A stretch of 26,746 bases of DNA from a virus: IMG/VR virus record IMGVR_UViG_3300025870_001528, positions 1 through 26,746 of that record; one strand, given 5' to 3'. Position 1 is the stretch's first letter, and each line of letters opens with the position of its first letter. The notes under the pieces are model-generated. The model did no database searches, was not told the origin of the DNA, and worked only from the letters and a program-made list of their open reading frames with translations. Both the position numbers and the translations under genes were made by a program. Positions 1-10,800 of this stretch are shown in pieces.

Positions 1-192
1 TTTCTAGGTTATTATATCTATAACAATCTTGGTATACAAGAGCCTCGTATTACTCTTAACAAGCTTGAAATAACAGAAAATCCTGATCAAGCTGAATACC
101 TCATTAACATTGATTTTAGTATACCAAGATTAGACATTCATAACCTATCTTTAAATGCTACTCTAAACAAAGATGGGTATGTTTTGGTTTAA
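1..192 (+). CDS. 25: Baseplate wedge protein gp25-like, C-terminal part (5' end outside window)
   Basis: An open frame runs in from the left edge and stops at TAA 190-192, leaving 63 C-terminal residues. It contains the pattern IQEPRITLNKLEI, which matches the EPRI-type motif near the C-terminus of gp25/GpW-family baseplate wedge proteins. The alternating hydrophobic residues after it fit the final beta-strands of that fold. In T4, gp25 is a lysozyme-like baseplate wedge component that contacts the sheath-initiating region. The next gene is gp6-like, a gp25-gp6 order familiar from T4-like phages, and this supports the call. The N-terminus, start codon and promoter are not visible. The family call rests on a short motif plus synteny. 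Confidence 0.72.
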   Translation, partial: FLGYYIYNNLGIQEPRITLNKLEITENPDQAEYLINIDFSIPRLDIHNLSLNATLNKDGYVLV

Positions 193-208
193 TAACTACT
201 GCTCGTAG

Positions 209-216
209 ATTAAATA
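209..216 (+). promoter_or_regulatory. Late-type promoter element ATTAAATA before gp6
   Basis: ATTAAATA resembles the T4 late -10 element TATAAATA. Six bases separate it from ATG 223. If the element occupies -13 to -6 as in T4, transcription would start at about 222, which leaves essentially no leader. No Shine-Dalgarno sequence is visible. Confidence 0.7.
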
Positions 217-222
217 TCTATA

Positions 223-2067
223 ATGAGCTTAGAAGATTTCACAGACTACAAACTTCCTAAGAACGCCTATCTTACTTTTGATGCTGATACTCTTAAGAGT
301 CTTATCGTTGAGCGTTTGAATGAAAATGAGACGTTTACAGATCAGAACTTTGAAGGTTCAAACTTTAGTGCATTCATCGATGTAGTAGCGTATATGTATC
401 ATGTATTACTATTTCAGCTCAATACTACATCTAACGAGTCTACCTTTAATACAGCCACTATTTATGAGAACATGAATAAGCTTGTTGGTAATATTGGTTA
501 CAGCCCGCTTGGTGATCAAACATCACTACTTAACTTTAATCTTTCTGCTAGTAATATTACCCCGAATGTATACACAGTACCTAGATTTGCTTCTGTTGGT
601 GTTAATGGTAATAATTATATCTCATTAGAAGATATTACTTTTGAGAAAGTAACCTCTAATACTCTAGAGGCTGTTAGACCATCAAATAATACACTATATC
701 AAGGTGCTCTTCAAGAAGCTTCATTTACAGCAACTGGTGAACCTTATGAGAATATTATTCTTATAGATAGCTTTACTTCAAAGCAGTTTATTCAATCAAC
801 TAATAATCTTAACAACTCTAAGTTTATTAGTGATAATACTTTTAGTGTATTTGTAAAAGATACTGCTACTAATATATGGACACAATGGTCTGAGACAGCT
901 TCTTTATTCTTAGAATCTGCTGAAAATAAGAGATATGAAAAGAGGCTTAATCAATCTGGTAATTACGAGTTTAAATTTGGTAATGATCAGAATGGTAAAA
1001 AGTTAACTGAAAGTGATACAGTTCTTATCTTTTACGTAACTTCAGATAACCAGGCTGGTGAGGCTGGTCCTAATGCACTAGCAGGTGCATCTTTTAATCT
1101 TTATGCTTCTCCTAATTTTACTGCAATTAGTGAAATACTTTATAGTGCGGATGAAAACCTTATTACACCGGCTAATGTAACTAGCTTAACTCTTAATAAC
1201 CCTAATAGAACCTCACCTCCTAAATTAGCTGAGACAGTAGATGATATTAAGAATAGTGCACCGAAAGTATTTGCTTCACAAAATCGACTTGTTACTAAAG
1301 CAGACTATCAATATCAAATTAATAGAAACTTTAACAATATTACTAAAGATGTGCAAGTTTTATCAAATAATGACTTTACATCAAAGGTACTAGCTTACTA
1401 TAATGACAATGGTCTAGCCCAAGGTAATGATGATGCAAGAATGCTCTTCTCACAAGTTCAATTTTCTGCTTCTACATCTTTTAATAATGTATACATCTTT
1501 ACTGTACCTGCAGGTAACCCTACATTAAATGGTTTGACTCCTAACTATCTTAATGCTTCACAAAAACAGCTTATTTCAGACTTTTGCAACAATAAGAAAG
1601 ATATTACACAGAACGTTGTAGTAACAGATGCTTTATTTAAGGCCTTTACTTTTGGTGTATCTCGAGTAGGTGGTTCAAGTGTTACATCTACAGATACAGT
1701 TGATGATATCGTACGAAATAGCTTCTTGAGGATTACTGTTGATAAAAATCAAGCTCTTAATGATAGTGCAATTAAATCAGCAGTTTACAATACGTTTAAT
1801 ACTTACTTCAATAAAGTGCAATTAGGTAGTATTATTGATGTAGCAAGTTTAACTAACGACTTACTCAATATTCAGGGTGTTACAGCATTACACACGGTTA
1901 ACGGTAGTGCAGAGATAGCAAATCTTAGCTTTGTTGTATGGAATCCAGACTATAAAGAATCAGACAGGGGTATACAATCATTAAACTACCAACTTGAAGA
2001 TTTTGAATACGGTTATTTTTATAATGTAGAGAATATTCCTAATAAGGTTGTTATTGAGAGGTTGTAA
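223..2067 (+). CDS. 6: Baseplate wedge protein gp6-like (baseplate J family)
   Basis: This 614-residue protein is close to T4 gp6 (about 660). Gp6 dimers form the inner ring joining the baseplate wedges. The N-terminus reads like gp6 (an LKSLIVERLNEN segment, then SNFSAFIDVVAYMYHVLLFQLN). The central segment VFASQNRLVTKADYQYQI carries the baseplate-J-type pattern NR-VT--DY near residue 355. The C-terminus has a GVTALHTVNG turn followed by WNPDYKESDRG and an aromatic tail, as in gp6 homologues. The upstream partial gene is gp25-like, the expected neighbour. The start at ATG 223 is set by the late-type element ending at 216. A short hairpin with a GTAA loop (2059-2072) overlaps the stop codon but lacks a U-tract. 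Confidence 0.85.
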   Translation: MSLEDFTDYKLPKNAYLTFDADTLKSLIVERLNENETFTDQNFEGSNFSAFIDVVAYMYHVLLFQLNTTSNESTFNTATIYENMNKLVGNIGYSPLGDQTSLLNFNLSASNITPNVYTVPRFASVGVNGNNYISLEDITFEKVTSNTLEAVRPSNNTLYQGALQEASFTATGEPYENIILIDSFTSKQFIQSTNNLNNSKFISDNTFSVFVKDTATNIWTQWSETASLFLESAENKRYEKRLNQSGNYEFKFGNDQNGKKLTESDTVLIFYVTSDNQAGEAGPNALAGASFNLYASPNFTAISEILYSADENLITPANVTSLTLNNPNRTSPPKLAETVDDIKNSAPKVFASQNRLVTKADYQYQINRNFNNITKDVQVLSNNDFTSKVLAYYNDNGLAQGNDDARMLFSQVQFSASTSFNNVYIFTVPAGNPTLNGLTPNYLNASQKQLISDFCNNKKDITQNVVVTDALFKAFTFGVSRVGGSSVTSTDTVDDIVRNSFLRITVDKNQALNDSAIKSAVYNTFNTYFNKVQLGSIIDVASLTNDLLNIQGVTALHTVNGSAEIANLSFVVWNPDYKESDRGIQSLNYQLEDFEYGYFYNVENIPNKVVIERL

Positions 2068-2081
2068 AACCTTGCTCCGTG

Positions 2082-2089
2082 ATTAAATA
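2082..2089 (+). promoter_or_regulatory. Late-type promoter element ATTAAATA before PKD-domain gene
   Basis: ATTAAATA ends seven bases before ATG 2097. The surrounding 16 bases, GATTAAATAAGTGTAT (2081-2096), recur exactly at 16425-16440 in front of another structural gene, which suggests an extended promoter beyond the eight-base core. T4 geometry predicts a start at about 2095. Confidence 0.7.
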
Positions 2090-2096
2090 AGTGTAT

Positions 2097-4331
2097 ATGT
2101 CGCTTAGCTCACTATCATTAGACCAATCAGGGGATTTTGATCTGCTCTACAACTTTTTTTGCACACGCAATTATAAGTTCGAAGAGACTAAAAATGGCTT
2201 TGCATTGCCATTTACACCAATGTACTTTGTTCCAAATATGGAAGATGGTATAGAGGACTTTGTAAGTAATAAAAAAATTGTATGGGATTTTGGAGATTCA
2301 ACAACCAGTGAAGCTATTACAGCATCTCATGCATATAGTAAGCCAGGTAGTTATAAAGTAACCTGCTATCTTTATGATAAAAATGGAGAGGGGTATTATG
2401 ATACTTTTCACTCTGATGTTAATATTAGTGACTTTATTGAAGATACTTTAACTATCTCTGTAACAGGTGATGATTCTGACCATTATCTTAGTGGGGGTAA
2501 TCTATACTATACTACAGGTAAGATAGCAAGTGCTATAACTGTTAATAGATATAACTCCTTTAGATCACTTGAAACTGGACTACCAACTATAGTTCCTTAT
2601 GCTTCAGCAGCTGGGCCAGATCATGATTACTTTGCTCAAGGTTATGATAAATTAACTTACGGTCACTTACATCCTAGTTCTACTTTTGTTCAAATCTTAA
2701 CTTCAAACGGTACAGTTGAAACATTACCAGTAAATGAAGTTGAAACTATTGATACTAATATCTATATCAAATTAAGCAGTGGTGAGGTAGTTTATACAAC
2801 AGCAACAGATCCTGATGCATTCTTCGCAGGATTATCTGGTTACGGTGAATTATACTTTAAGAGTGATTTTGCTGATCGTTACAATCTTATACTAGGCTAT
2901 AAACAAGGAGATATCTTCGAGTATGCTAATACTACAAACTACGGATTATCTGCAGAAATATATGAGAATAATTCTTATAGAGAACTTTCCTTTTCATCAA
3001 ATGGACTTGATGGTGAAGGTGCAGATGTTACAACAGTCTTTGACATAGGTTCAGAAAAATTTGCTGGTACTAAGATTGCATTTGTTGCTAATGTTAAAGA
3101 TGAGGCTGGATTTAATCAACGTAATATGCCATTACTGAGTAGTGCTGTTGGTGGTTATGATTTTGATGTTATATTAACAGATGGTGTTACTGAATATGAT
3201 ATTGAGGTACAGCCATACTTCCAATCTCTCTCATCTTTACTATCAGGTGGCTTCTTTAAAGGCTACTTTGTAAGTAACACTAATACCACTCTTGATAATG
3301 TATTTCTATCAGGCCGTACAATAGTTAATGGTTCATACCAAGTAAGAGGTATAAGTAATACCTTTACTATTAATCCTAGTAGTTATTTTGACATTGCAAA
3401 ACAGAATGAAGATATTGATTTTGAAGAGTCTTTCAAAGAGATAGCAATACAGCCATTATTCTCCGATGCTAGGGTATTGATGAAGGACTTTATTGGCTCT
3501 ATCTTTGGTGATCTTAGCTCTTCTCAAGATTCAGTAGGTAAAGCCACATACGAGAAGATTCAGAACTTCTTCGATAATAATACAGATATTGATACTTGTA
3601 ATATTGACCAGCTTAATGGTTTATTGCAAATGTTTAGCTTACCCGAGCTTAACAAATATTCCTTACCTCCAAAACTTAGTAGATTAGTCAACTTACTGTC
3701 AATTAGTAAGTCAAAGCTATTTGGTGCTCGTAATAGAGATCAATCAACTTACCAGTCATATGGCTATAAGAACAATGCTTTCTATGGTTACAATTTAGGT
3801 GAGAGATTAACTGATAGTAGTATAATAGTTGCTGGTTCAAATATAGTTGCTAACGAGCTATACAGTGGAAAGTATGTAACTTTAAATACTTCACTTCCTA
3901 TTAGTGCTACAAGCTCACCAACAATATCATCCACGGATGGATTTATATACTCAACAGATACTGGTTCTTTACTATCAGCAGACACTTACTTACTTCCAAA
4001 CGTTGCTACTGTTGATGTGTGTGGTAATGCATTAAGTGGTGTCTCTCTTTCTGCTTCAAGTCAATTCTACTCTCTTAGTGATTATAATGATTCGTGGGGG
4101 TGGAATCTACTATCCGGTGCTAGTAGAGGTATAACAGACATTTACTCTTTCTACTATCAAAACAGCTCACTAGGACCTATAGAAGATTCTATTATTAACT
4201 TTAACGATCCTAATAATACACTTTCACATACCCTTACTTCATATACCAACTGGAGTAAGGATAATGGTATAATGTCTAACATCTTTGCTAACTCACTGTA
4301 TGAGGGGTTAGATCTCTTCAATAACGAATAA
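2097..4331 (+). CDS. Virion structural protein with N-terminal PKD-like domain
   Basis: This 744-residue protein is not assigned to a named T4 gene. Residues about 59-113 form a PKD-type immunoglobulin-like domain, with the signature WDFGDS, then ASHAYSKPGSYKVTCYLYD. PKD domains commonly mediate surface or carbohydrate contacts in extracellular and virion proteins. The rest is rich in Ser, Asn, Tyr and Asp with alternating beta patterns, as in phage fibre or baseplate decoration proteins. A GTG at 2091 in the same frame could start the protein. ATG 2097 is preferred because GTG 2091 lies upstream of the predicted transcription start near 2095. The next gene begins 8 nt after the stop without its own late element, so the two are probably co-transcribed. 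Its position after gp6 would suit a gp7-like role, but no sequence motif shows that. Confidence 0.75.
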   Translation: MSLSSLSLDQSGDFDLLYNFFCTRNYKFEETKNGFALPFTPMYFVPNMEDGIEDFVSNKKIVWDFGDSTTSEAITASHAYSKPGSYKVTCYLYDKNGEGYYDTFHSDVNISDFIEDTLTISVTGDDSDHYLSGGNLYYTTGKIASAITVNRYNSFRSLETGLPTIVPYASAAGPDHDYFAQGYDKLTYGHLHPSSTFVQILTSNGTVETLPVNEVETIDTNIYIKLSSGEVVYTTATDPDAFFAGLSGYGELYFKSDFADRYNLILGYKQGDIFEYANTTNYGLSAEIYENNSYRELSFSSNGLDGEGADVTTVFDIGSEKFAGTKIAFVANVKDEAGFNQRNMPLLSSAVGGYDFDVILTDGVTEYDIEVQPYFQSLSSLLSGGFFKGYFVSNTNTTLDNVFLSGRTIVNGSYQVRGISNTFTINPSSYFDIAKQNEDIDFEESFKEIAIQPLFSDARVLMKDFIGSIFGDLSSSQDSVGKATYEKIQNFFDNNTDIDTCNIDQLNGLLQMFSLPELNKYSLPPKLSRLVNLLSISKSKLFGARNRDQSTYQSYGYKNNAFYGYNLGERLTDSSIIVAGSNIVANELYSGKYVTLNTSLPISATSSPTISSTDGFIYSTDTGSLLSADTYLLPNVATVDVCGNALSGVSLSASSQFYSLSDYNDSWGWNLLSGASRGITDIYSFYYQNSSLGPIEDSIINFNDPNNTLSHTLTSYTNWSKDNGIMSNIFANSLYEGLDLFNNE

Positions 4332-4339
4332 TATTTATA

Positions 4340-7255
4340 ATGTCTAATCAATCAGCCACAACAGTATCTGTTCTATATTCCATCACAAATGATGAGATAA
4401 CTAACGGTGATTTTAGAGATAACGTAACTCCGTTTTCGTTTCTTGATTTCATTAATAATACTCAGGCTGACTACGCTCCGGAGGAGTATAGCAACTTTTA
4501 TAGTTCATACCTGTCTAATTGGCATTCAAAGCAACAAGGGTCAGAGGTAGAGCAAAAGGTAGCATTCACAGAATATTACCAACAGTTCATTAAAGAGATA
4601 GTTGTTAGTTATACTACGGAAAGTGAAAAGAGATTCCTTGAAAAAATTAACTTTAACGATCCTGTAGATCTTGATGTAGCTATTCCATTCTTTGCTAACA
4701 GACTTAAAGATATTGCTCTATTCTATAAGAAGAAGCGTGATGAAGGTAAATTTGTTATTGATCGTAATAAGTTAAAAGGTAGTACAACAGGGGTAGAAAA
4801 AGCTATCTTTGATAACATTTACAACTTCTTATTTACTGCAGAGGATTCGTTAAATGCACAAACTTTCGACATTACAGGAATTACAGATGGTCTTGGTATT
4901 GAGATTGAAGAGTTCGTTGATGTGTATGGCAATTATTTTGACCTTCCAAAAGATGGTGTACCAGATAATATCAATAGCATTGATACAAAGTACTATCTTG
5001 ACCCACTTGCAATAGAAGCAGTAACTGGTCAGGAGAATTTCTTAGGTGCTATTAGATCATTTAAGGTTAATCCACCAGCAATCTCACCTGAAGAGTTTGA
5101 TGCTATCTGTAATCCAGATAATGAGCTTGTTGAGATCTTTAATGCTTATGAAAAGGGTGGAATACCCATGGGTGAGTTTTATGCATTAAAACGTGCTCTT
5201 ATTAGTAAGTTTTTAGGTACTGATATCTACTATATCGATACTACTACAGTTCCTGCTACATCAGGATTGTTAATTGCTGCAAATAACCCTGCAGCTAATG
5301 CAATGAACTTGCAAAGTGCTGATGCAGCTCAAATTGAATCTGGTGACGTAAAGCTACTCAGGGATATTGGTCTTAATTTTACACCTGATAATATTGGATT
5401 ATTCAAATTACAAGCAGAAAATTATAGCTATAGTATTGATCCAACTGTATTAGATAACGAGTTTGTTATATTTCCAGATCCTGATAAGTTTGGAAATGTA
5501 TCAGTTAATCCAGTAAGTAGTTACCCTGTATATTACAAATTTGATTATAGTCAAAATGTTAAGAATGTCTCTAGTGGATTAGCTGCTGGTGATCCAAAGA
5601 TTACTAACAAGACCACTACATTTGAATCATATACTACAAAAGAGCGTAATAATTCTCAGCTTAAAGATCAAAATGATATTAGTTATAGGATTAACTTTAC
5701 TGACTTATATAATCAAGGGGTAATCGATAAATATGAAACTGATATTTTTGGTAATGAGTATGCATTGTTTAAATACCAGCCTTTAAAGCCTATCAACTTA
5801 GAGGGCTCAAATGTAGTTAAAAATCTGCTTCTTGATGGGTACGATTATTGGGATCCATTTGAAGGGTATGGGTTTAACTACTCTCTTACTGGTATTAGTG
5901 GTAATACATTTAGATCTGGTCTCACGTCAGTTACAAATGGTATGACAGCTAGACCATCTGATGAACTAACACTGTATATGCGTGAGTTTTACCCTTATCA
6001 AGACTTACTAGTTGATACACGCAATCTACAACCATTTTGGAGAGATGGTGGAGCATTTACCTACCTAGATGGGGATATTCTACCTAACCCACTTACTGGT
6101 CTAGGACCAGGATTTCCAGCTCCTCTTTGTTATCATTATACTGTATTAGCAGAGTGTACATTCCCATTAGATACTGTTTTAGAAACTAACCAATCACCAC
6201 TTTCAGATATTCAAACTGAAGCTGAGCTTGATATAATGACTAGTGATATAGATTACAACTTCTTCTTTGATGTGAGAGGGTTGCTTTCTGCTGGTGCACC
6301 ATATATTAGCTATGATGGTGGATATTTTGCAGATGATATTTATTTAAAGAATGACTTTAATTATACAGATAACTTAACATTCCTCGATACAGCAGATCCT
6401 AAAGGATCAACTGTTCTATCAGATCTTTCTGCTGATTCAGCGCACCTTACCAACGAAGAAAGGAATTCACTTGCTGGTAAGTTATATGTTAAGAACGGTG
6501 CATACTCTTATTCATTACCACTTTCTTCAGCTCTTGAAAATGTTGTAGGTAAATACTCTTCAGCAGTACAAGCAGATTTAAATCAATCACTTATTGACTT
6601 TGATTTAATTCAGAATACTATCTTTATGCAAACAGATAGTAATCTTGTTATAGATAAAATTGGATATGCAGAAAGCAAATTTATCAAACCAGCAACATCT
6701 AATACATTATACAGTATTAATAGTGCAGATAGAGTTGAGGCATTTTCTAATCGATTCTATGTAGAAGAAACAGGTAAGGTTTATTTTGCAAGATTTCAAA
6801 CCACAGGAGATGAATGTGCAGAAATCGCAAGGAACTATTTAACTGTATACCCGGAGATATATGAATATAGTATTAGTGATAATACTACAAAGTTAGTATT
6901 CCCTACATTACCACCTCTTTCATCAAGTGTGAGTGATTTTGAGATTAATAGTATACTTGATACTACAAGAAACTATACACCTCAAGAAGTTCACACTCCA
7001 AATATTGCTTATAATAAGAGAAATGATATATTCAAGTTGACATATATTATTAATGACATGAATGATATGACACATATGATTGATGCATCATTTAAGATGG
7101 TTGATAATATATTAACACTTATCGATGTATATAAATATGAAGATGGTGGAGTTACAAGAACAACTACTTTTGGTCTAAGTACTATGTTTGGTAGTATATC
7201 TGCTGCTAACGGTAGTTTCACAAGAAATCAAGCAACCTTTGAACTTACAGTATAA
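4340..7255 (+). CDS. Large uncharacterised virion structural protein
   Basis: This 971-residue protein lies between a PKD-domain gene and a small PKD-like gene. The N-terminal 250 residues look mainly helical and charged, with segments such as FLDFINN, FTEYYQQFIKEI and FFANRLKDIALFYKKKRDEGK. The remainder is acidic, Tyr/Asn/Ser-rich and probably beta. A helical N-terminus followed by a long beta region suits a baseplate-attached arm or fibre, but I do not recognise the family. Only a degenerate AATAATA precedes the ATG and no Shine-Dalgarno is visible, so it is probably expressed from the transcript starting near 2095. The stop codon TAA shares one base with the next start (TAATG), which suggests translational coupling. 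Confidence 0.7.
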   Translation: MSNQSATTVSVLYSITNDEITNGDFRDNVTPFSFLDFINNTQADYAPEEYSNFYSSYLSNWHSKQQGSEVEQKVAFTEYYQQFIKEIVVSYTTESEKRFLEKINFNDPVDLDVAIPFFANRLKDIALFYKKKRDEGKFVIDRNKLKGSTTGVEKAIFDNIYNFLFTAEDSLNAQTFDITGITDGLGIEIEEFVDVYGNYFDLPKDGVPDNINSIDTKYYLDPLAIEAVTGQENFLGAIRSFKVNPPAISPEEFDAICNPDNELVEIFNAYEKGGIPMGEFYALKRALISKFLGTDIYYIDTTTVPATSGLLIAANNPAANAMNLQSADAAQIESGDVKLLRDIGLNFTPDNIGLFKLQAENYSYSIDPTVLDNEFVIFPDPDKFGNVSVNPVSSYPVYYKFDYSQNVKNVSSGLAAGDPKITNKTTTFESYTTKERNNSQLKDQNDISYRINFTDLYNQGVIDKYETDIFGNEYALFKYQPLKPINLEGSNVVKNLLLDGYDYWDPFEGYGFNYSLTGISGNTFRSGLTSVTNGMTARPSDELTLYMREFYPYQDLLVDTRNLQPFWRDGGAFTYLDGDILPNPLTGLGPGFPAPLCYHYTVLAECTFPLDTVLETNQSPLSDIQTEAELDIMTSDIDYNFFFDVRGLLSAGAPYISYDGGYFADDIYLKNDFNYTDNLTFLDTADPKGSTVLSDLSADSAHLTNEERNSLAGKLYVKNGAYSYSLPLSSALENVVGKYSSAVQADLNQSLIDFDLIQNTIFMQTDSNLVIDKIGYAESKFIKPATSNTLYSINSADRVEAFSNRFYVEETGKVYFARFQTTGDECAEIARNYLTVYPEIYEYSISDNTTKLVFPTLPPLSSSVSDFEINSILDTTRNYTPQEVHTPNIAYNKRNDIFKLTYIINDMNDMTHMIDASFKMVDNILTLIDVYKYEDGGVTRTTTFGLSTMFGSISAANGSFTRNQATFELTV

Positions 7256-7779
7256 TGGACACTATATTTATTAATTTTGACACAATAACAGAAAATACAA
7301 CTACCACGCTTGATGTAATAGATTTTAAAGGTGCACCAAGTATTAATTTTGTACTTACTGGTATTGATGAGACTGTAAATAAAGCTCTTACAATGGATAT
7401 TCAATGGGGAGATGGTACAGATATTCAATTTGCTCAAAAGGACATTGTATTTAACTACAAAAAGAAATCAATATTAGATGAAGTGTTATATGGTAAGGTT
7501 GGTGGAACAATCTTAAATCAATACATACATACGTATGTTCCTACAGCTTCTAGCTATTTTACTGAAATAAATGCACAGTTTCTAATCTATTTTAATAATG
7601 GATTTTATGCAAATATTACACAGCCAATTAAATTGATAAGAGAATCTTACTATGATGATATTCAAAAATTGGGTATTATGAATACACAAATGGTTGGTCT
7701 GTCATCGAGCAATACTGTGGCTAACTTACAGAGTAAGTATAATAAACGTACTTACACTACGTTTCTTGAAAAAGAGTAG
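7255..7779 (+). CDS. Small virion protein with a PKD-like fold signature
   Basis: This 174-residue protein starts in a TAATG overlap with the preceding gene. Its core reads MDIQWGDGTD, followed by an insertion with KKK and then NQYIHTYVPTASSYF. That reproduces the PKD landmark order W-GDG ... H-Y ... Y, and so resembles the domain in the gene at 2097. The C-terminal 40 residues (DDIQKLGIMNTQMVGLSSSN and following) look helical and may anchor the protein to a partner. No late element or Shine-Dalgarno precedes it. A baseplate or fibre accessory role is inferred from position. The PKD resemblance is by eye. Confidence 0.65.
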   Translation: MDTIFINFDTITENTTTTLDVIDFKGAPSINFVLTGIDETVNKALTMDIQWGDGTDIQFAQKDIVFNYKKKSILDEVLYGKVGGTILNQYIHTYVPTASSYFTEINAQFLIYFNNGFYANITQPIKLIRESYYDDIQKLGIMNTQMVGLSSSNTVANLQSKYNKRTYTTFLEKE

Positions 7780-7799
7780 TTTGATTCTCAAGTTAGAGG

Positions 7800-7807
7800 A
7801 TTAAATA
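7800..7807 (+). promoter_or_regulatory. Late-type promoter element ATTAAATA before LamG-like gene
   Basis: ATTAAATA ends six bases before ATG 7814. T4 geometry predicts a transcription start at about 7813, leaving one leader base. A GAGG at 7796-7799 lies upstream of that start and would be absent from the late mRNA. Confidence 0.7.
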
Positions 7808-7813
7808 TGTATG

Positions 7814-10800
7814 ATGAGTTCCTCATACACCAAGTCTACTAGTGCAATATCATTCCCTACTGGGGAATACAATGATAAGTATGTTGATCTTAAGCAATAT
7901 GTTTCAAGGCTTGAGCAAGGATTTAGTGTTAATAATATTGATGCATTTATCGGTGCGAAAGACACAAGAATAAACAACTATTCTTCCTTTATAATGTCAG
8001 ATAAAGGTCTTCTTTCAGATTATTTTAAACTTTCAAGTCTTGAAGAGGGTCAAAGTACATCTCTTGTTACAAAACTTAAATTTCCAACCCTTACTGAAGT
8101 TCCAGACTCCTTCTTCTATATCTTTAATGAAAATGTAAAGGCAGATGAGGCGCAGAGACCAATTGGTCTGAAAGCACTTGAGAAAGTGGGTAATTTTGAA
8201 AATAATTACTTTTTTGAATTAGAAGCTCTTAATAATAACTTACTACGTGTTAAGCATAATGATGGGTTATTTGATTACTATCTTAACTATAATAATGATA
8301 AGTTTATATTTTACAAAAATACAGACAATTACAAGGATATAACAAAAGAGAGACTTGATGTATTCAGATATTTGCTAGATGATGATGGGTACTTACAACT
8401 CTTTAAATTTATTGATGATAAGCTTCAAGTAGTTTCAAATATTGATGGTACTCTGACTCTTGTTCCTATGGAGGTTGGTAAAGTAAATAGAAATGTAACT
8501 AACCTTATTAATATTGACTATACACTTGATCAAAATAAGCAATTTCTCAATAACAGCTTTGCAGCATATAATGTAAAAAACTCATCTAATCTAATATTAA
8601 ACACTGAACGTGGTTCTTTTGATGATGCTGGTCAATATATGCTAGTTACTAATACTAATAGTATATCTAGTGATAAGATGCCTATTAATTATTTTACACT
8701 AGATTCATCTAGATCAGAGTTTAGCCATATAAAGCGTGGTAGTAACATGATTAATGCAAGATATGGATTACCAGGTAATGATGTTAGAGATTACTACGGT
8801 ATAGATTCCGGTAATGATCAAGAAACTGGTTCAGGCAAGCTAACATTACTATATAATTTTTATGATAAAGACGTGTATGTGGAAAATGGCAGTGATACTT
8901 ATTTCACTGCTCCCTCTTCAATTTACCCCTATGATAAGCTCAATATCAACGATACCACTTTCGCTAGCAATGGTGCTTTCTCTGGGCCTACTCCTATTTT
9001 AGCAGATAAGATTTTTATTAAACGTAGTAATACTACACAATACAATAATGGTAGGTATTTATGTACTTGGCTATCTGGTGGAATTTTAGGTGAACCCGGT
9101 GTTTGGGTTGATCGTTATTACTATCCTGATAAGATTACAAAATTGCAAGCACTTTCAAGTGATGCAAGGTTTTTGGCTTCATTCCTAGATAGTGTTGATA
9201 GTGTTGATCTAGCAGTTAGTAATACAGTTTTAACAAGAGAGAAGTTCTTTGATAAGAAAAGTGATGCAGCTATTGAACCTAATAGCAATATTAAATATCA
9301 AAGAATAGGTCCTGCAGATATTAAAGAAATTATTGATTCTTCATCACCATTAATTTCAGCTTTTGATAGTATATCTACTTCTAAAACTGTAAGAGGTGAG
9401 ACAGAGAATATTTGTAGAGAATTTACTGGTACAGAGTATACCTTTGCAGGTAGAGAGTTTGTATGTTTTGAAGTTCATAAAGATATTGACCAAGCAAAGT
9501 CGTTTACTCTTAGCTTTGACATGTATCTCGATACAAACAATAAGTATGGTTTTGAATTACTTGGTAATAACACTAATGAAGGATTTGGTATATTCCAAGA
9601 TCAAACAGTAACACCATTTATACATGTTGTTAGTGGTCCAACAATGTACATCTACAATACAGATTTTGTACAACTTAATAAAGTAGACTTTAAGACAAAT
9701 ATTAAGCAAGTTTGGAAAAGAAGTGCGTTAGATGATTATATTGTTGCAACAGCTGGTAATTTATACTATAAAGTTAATACACAAGGTAATAATATTAAGC
9801 TAGATTGTGGTTCAGATGTTATCGATACACTCGCTACACAGATGGATCATGACTATATTGACTTCTTACAGTCAGATCAGCAAGTTAAGCGCATGGACGT
9901 GAATACAATGACTGTTAGTTCTATGTCTGCTGCAGAGTTTGATGTATATAAAAATGAGTTGTGTTTGTATGATAATGTTATTCAACAGAACAACACTATT
10001 TACAAGTTACCTGGTGAGAAAACAGCATGGGAAAATAATAACACCATGTTCTATCAAGTTAGTAACTTTATTGTTAAGCACAATACTGAGGTAGGTCCAG
10101 AAACATTCCTTACATCGAAAGATGAAATAGTTGACTTTACAATTAATGATGATACTATTGCAATTGTTACATCAAATAGATATTTTGTATTTAACACTAG
10201 TGGTGTATTTACTACTACAGGTAGTATTAGTACCATTAATATTCCAGTACCTGCTGCTGACCCTGGAACAACCGTGTCACTTTCTGCAGGAGAGTTTATA
10301 TCTATTGACTGGGTTAATGAATATATTAGAGGTGTACAATATAAATATCCTGTATTACTAGCAAAAGGTAGTGATGCTCATTTATATCTTGCAAAGGGAA
10401 CATTTCCAACTCTTACCGCAGCTCCTTTAGGTAACGTTACACAGGAAATTAATACTAAAGATGTAAAGCTTACTAATTACAATGCATTGAACCGCATTTA
10501 TGATAAAAATTCAATTGACTTTAAGCTAACTTTAAAGAATTATCTTAACTCAGAAGATATAACTAACAGGACAATTTCATTCTCACCTAGTGCTTTCGAG
10601 CCCGGCTTCTACAACTTCACTTATAGGTTAGATACCCTTCAAGGTAACGTCAGTTTATATATTAATGGTGACTTATACGATAATCAAACCATTCAACCAG
10701 GTAAGTTTCAAATTCAAGACATATTCCAAGATGAGTTCTTTGTAGGTACAACTGGATTTCAAAGTAATCTAGATCTTGCAACATATTTAAAACAACCAGA

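Noticed and set aside
2057-2073. Hairpin with GTAA loop at the gp6 stop codon considered as a terminator
   Set aside because: The stem is only 5-6 bp and no U-run follows.
2091-2096. GTG 2091 as start of the PKD-domain protein
   Set aside because: It is one base after the promoter core and upstream of the predicted transcription start; ATG 2097 fits better.
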